From contig JAICMT010000092.1 of NCBI GenBank assembly GCA_025929125.1, forward strand, positions 1 to 6,581: a DNA stretch of 6,581 nt. The letters are read 5' to 3'. The stretch is from Acidobacteriaceae bacterium. GTDB taxonomy: Bacteria > Acidobacteriota > Terriglobia > Terriglobales > Acidobacteriaceae. Below, piece after piece: positions 6,016-6,581 of the stretch. A model generated the notes under the pieces. It was not told the origin of the DNA. It was given only the letters and a program-made list of their open reading frames with translations, and did no database searches. Position numbers and translations under genes: made by a program. The number at the start of each line of letters is the position of its first letter. Position 1 is the first letter of the stretch.

Positions 6016-6581
6016 AGCCTGAGTTCCCGTCCGCGAGCACGGGAATCGAACTGTCCGCCGCTCCACACCGGCTCGCCTCCCAGGTAGGTGGCCTTCACGA
6101 CTCCTCGCAGCCGGCTGCCTGTGTAGGGCGATATCGGGTGCCTGAAGTACAGCCTCTCGGCGGAAACGATAAACTCCGCGTCCGGATCGAACACCGTAAA
6201 GTTCGCCTCCCGGCCTACGGCTATCGCGCCGGCGCGGTTCTCCATACCCGCAAGCTTCGCGGGTTGCAGGGACATCCAGCGAACGATGTTCTCCAGTGTG
6301 AATCCGCGCCGAAGGGCCTCCGTCCAGACCACAGGCAGCGCCACGGAAAGGCTGGCTACGCCCCCCCACGCCAGATCGAACCGGCCTTCCTCCAGCCGCT
6401 TCATCTGCGGAGGGCACGGGGAGTGGTCCGACGCGATGAGGTCAATCACGCCCTCGCGCAAACCATCCCACAGCGCCTCACGATTCTCTGCGCTCCGGAT
6501 CGGCGGAGCGCACTTCGCCAGAGTGTTCCCGTAAGCGATCTCCTCCGCCGCGAAGAAGAGGTAATGAGGGCAGGTTTCCAC
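6009..6581 (-). CDS. allB: Allantoinase, C-terminal part; 5' end cut by window
   Basis: These are the last 190 residues of a cyclic amidohydrolase that opens (S)-allantoin to allantoate; full-length AllB is about 450 residues, so some 260 are missing. The fragment opens with ETCPHYLFF, whose His is a metal ligand of the dimetal centre, then KCAPPIR (23-29) and ASDHSPCPP (50-58), with the Asp that closes the active site. HPISPYTGSRLRG (148-160) is characteristic of allantoinase rather than dihydropyrimidinase or dihydroorotase. The first codon in the window is GTG but lies inside the conserved VETCPHYL motif, so it is not a start. The stop (TAG, 6009-6011) overlaps the uraD start. No allantoin racemase is present here, which fits uraD supplying the correct (S) isomer. 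Confidence 0.94.
   Translation of the reverse strand: METCPHYLFFAAEEIAYGNTLAKCAPPIRSAENREALWDGLREGVIDLIASDHSPCPPQMKRLEEGRFDLAWGGVASLSVALPVVWTEALRRGFTLENIVRWMSLQPAKLAGMENRAGAIAVGREANFTVFDPDAEFIVSAERLYFRHPISPYTGSRLRGVVKATYLGGEPVWSGGQFDSRARGRELRLC

Larger units (their letters stand above)
1..6581 (-). other. Urate-to-glyoxylate catabolic operon (both ends outside the window)
   Basis: Eight genes on one strand have junctions, in order of transcription, of 7-base overlap, 1-base gap, 14-base gap, 4-base overlap (TTGA), 8-base overlap, 27-base gap and 2-base gap. No terminator-like hairpin with a T run was seen in any junction. Seven of the products form consecutive steps from urate to glyoxylate. 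A single transcript is inferred from this spacing and shared function. The promoter, any regulator and genes that would feed urate in (xanthine dehydrogenase, purine permease) are not in the window. Confidence 0.88.

Noticed and set aside
5470..6417. An upstream-extended form of uraD starting near 6417
   Set aside because: It would overlap allantoinase by about 400 bases, and the extra N-terminal part is an out-of-frame reading of that gene. The OHCU decarboxylase homology begins only around 5997-6015.
6579..6581. GTG at the window edge as a possible start of allantoinase
   Set aside because: The codon is the Val of the internal VETCPHYL metal-binding motif. The first roughly 260 residues of the enzyme must lie upstream, outside the window.
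1..6581. Mobile elements, CRISPR arrays, tRNA/rRNA genes or direct repeats
   Set aside because: No transposase, repeat-spacer pattern, tRNA-like sequence or obvious repeat was seen. The DNA is filled by the eight metabolic genes.

Overview
The window is one continuous stretch of a minus-strand operon for breaking down urate (ureide catabolism). All eight genes are read right to left. They overlap or sit within 27 bases of each other, so there is almost no non-coding DNA, and both ends of the window cut through a gene. In transcription order the genes are: allantoinase (3' part only), OHCU decarboxylase, 5-hydroxyisourate hydrolase, urate oxidase, allantoate amidohydrolase, (S)-ureidoglycine aminohydrolase, ureidoglycolate amidohydrolase of the plant UAH type, and a GabD1/Sad-type aldehyde dehydrogenase (5' part only).

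Together the first seven genes encode an unbroken route. Urate goes to 5-hydroxyisourate, OHCU, (S)-allantoin, allantoate, (S)-ureidoglycine, (S)-ureidoglycolate and finally glyoxylate. All four urate nitrogens are released as ammonia, without urea or carbamoyl phosphate as intermediates. The gene order is patterned: the first four genes run against the reaction order (steps 4-3-2-1) and the next three run with it (steps 5-6-7). The aldehyde dehydrogenase at the downstream edge has no obvious place in the classical pathway and is the most open question here.

Region by region (minus strand): 6581-6009 allantoinase C-terminal part; 6015-5470 uraD; 5468-5130 uraH; 5115-4267 urate oxidase; 4270-2981 allC; 2988-2257 allE; 2229-937 UAH; 934-1 aldehyde dehydrogenase. 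Four starts needed a choice (uox, allC, allE, aldehyde dehydrogenase); I decided them by Shine-Dalgarno spacing and by fit to the family N-terminus. No promoter, terminator, RNA gene, repeat, CRISPR or mobile element was seen. The operon promoter must lie beyond position 6581.

The DNA is moderately GC-rich, uses Shine-Dalgarno sites and is densely packed, so it is bacterial chromosome. The protein flavour (the uraD variant with CCGS and HPRIG, and cofactor-less uricase together with plant-like UAH and UGlyAH) would suit an aerobic soil bacterium such as an acidobacterium. That placement is a low-confidence impression, not something the window proves.
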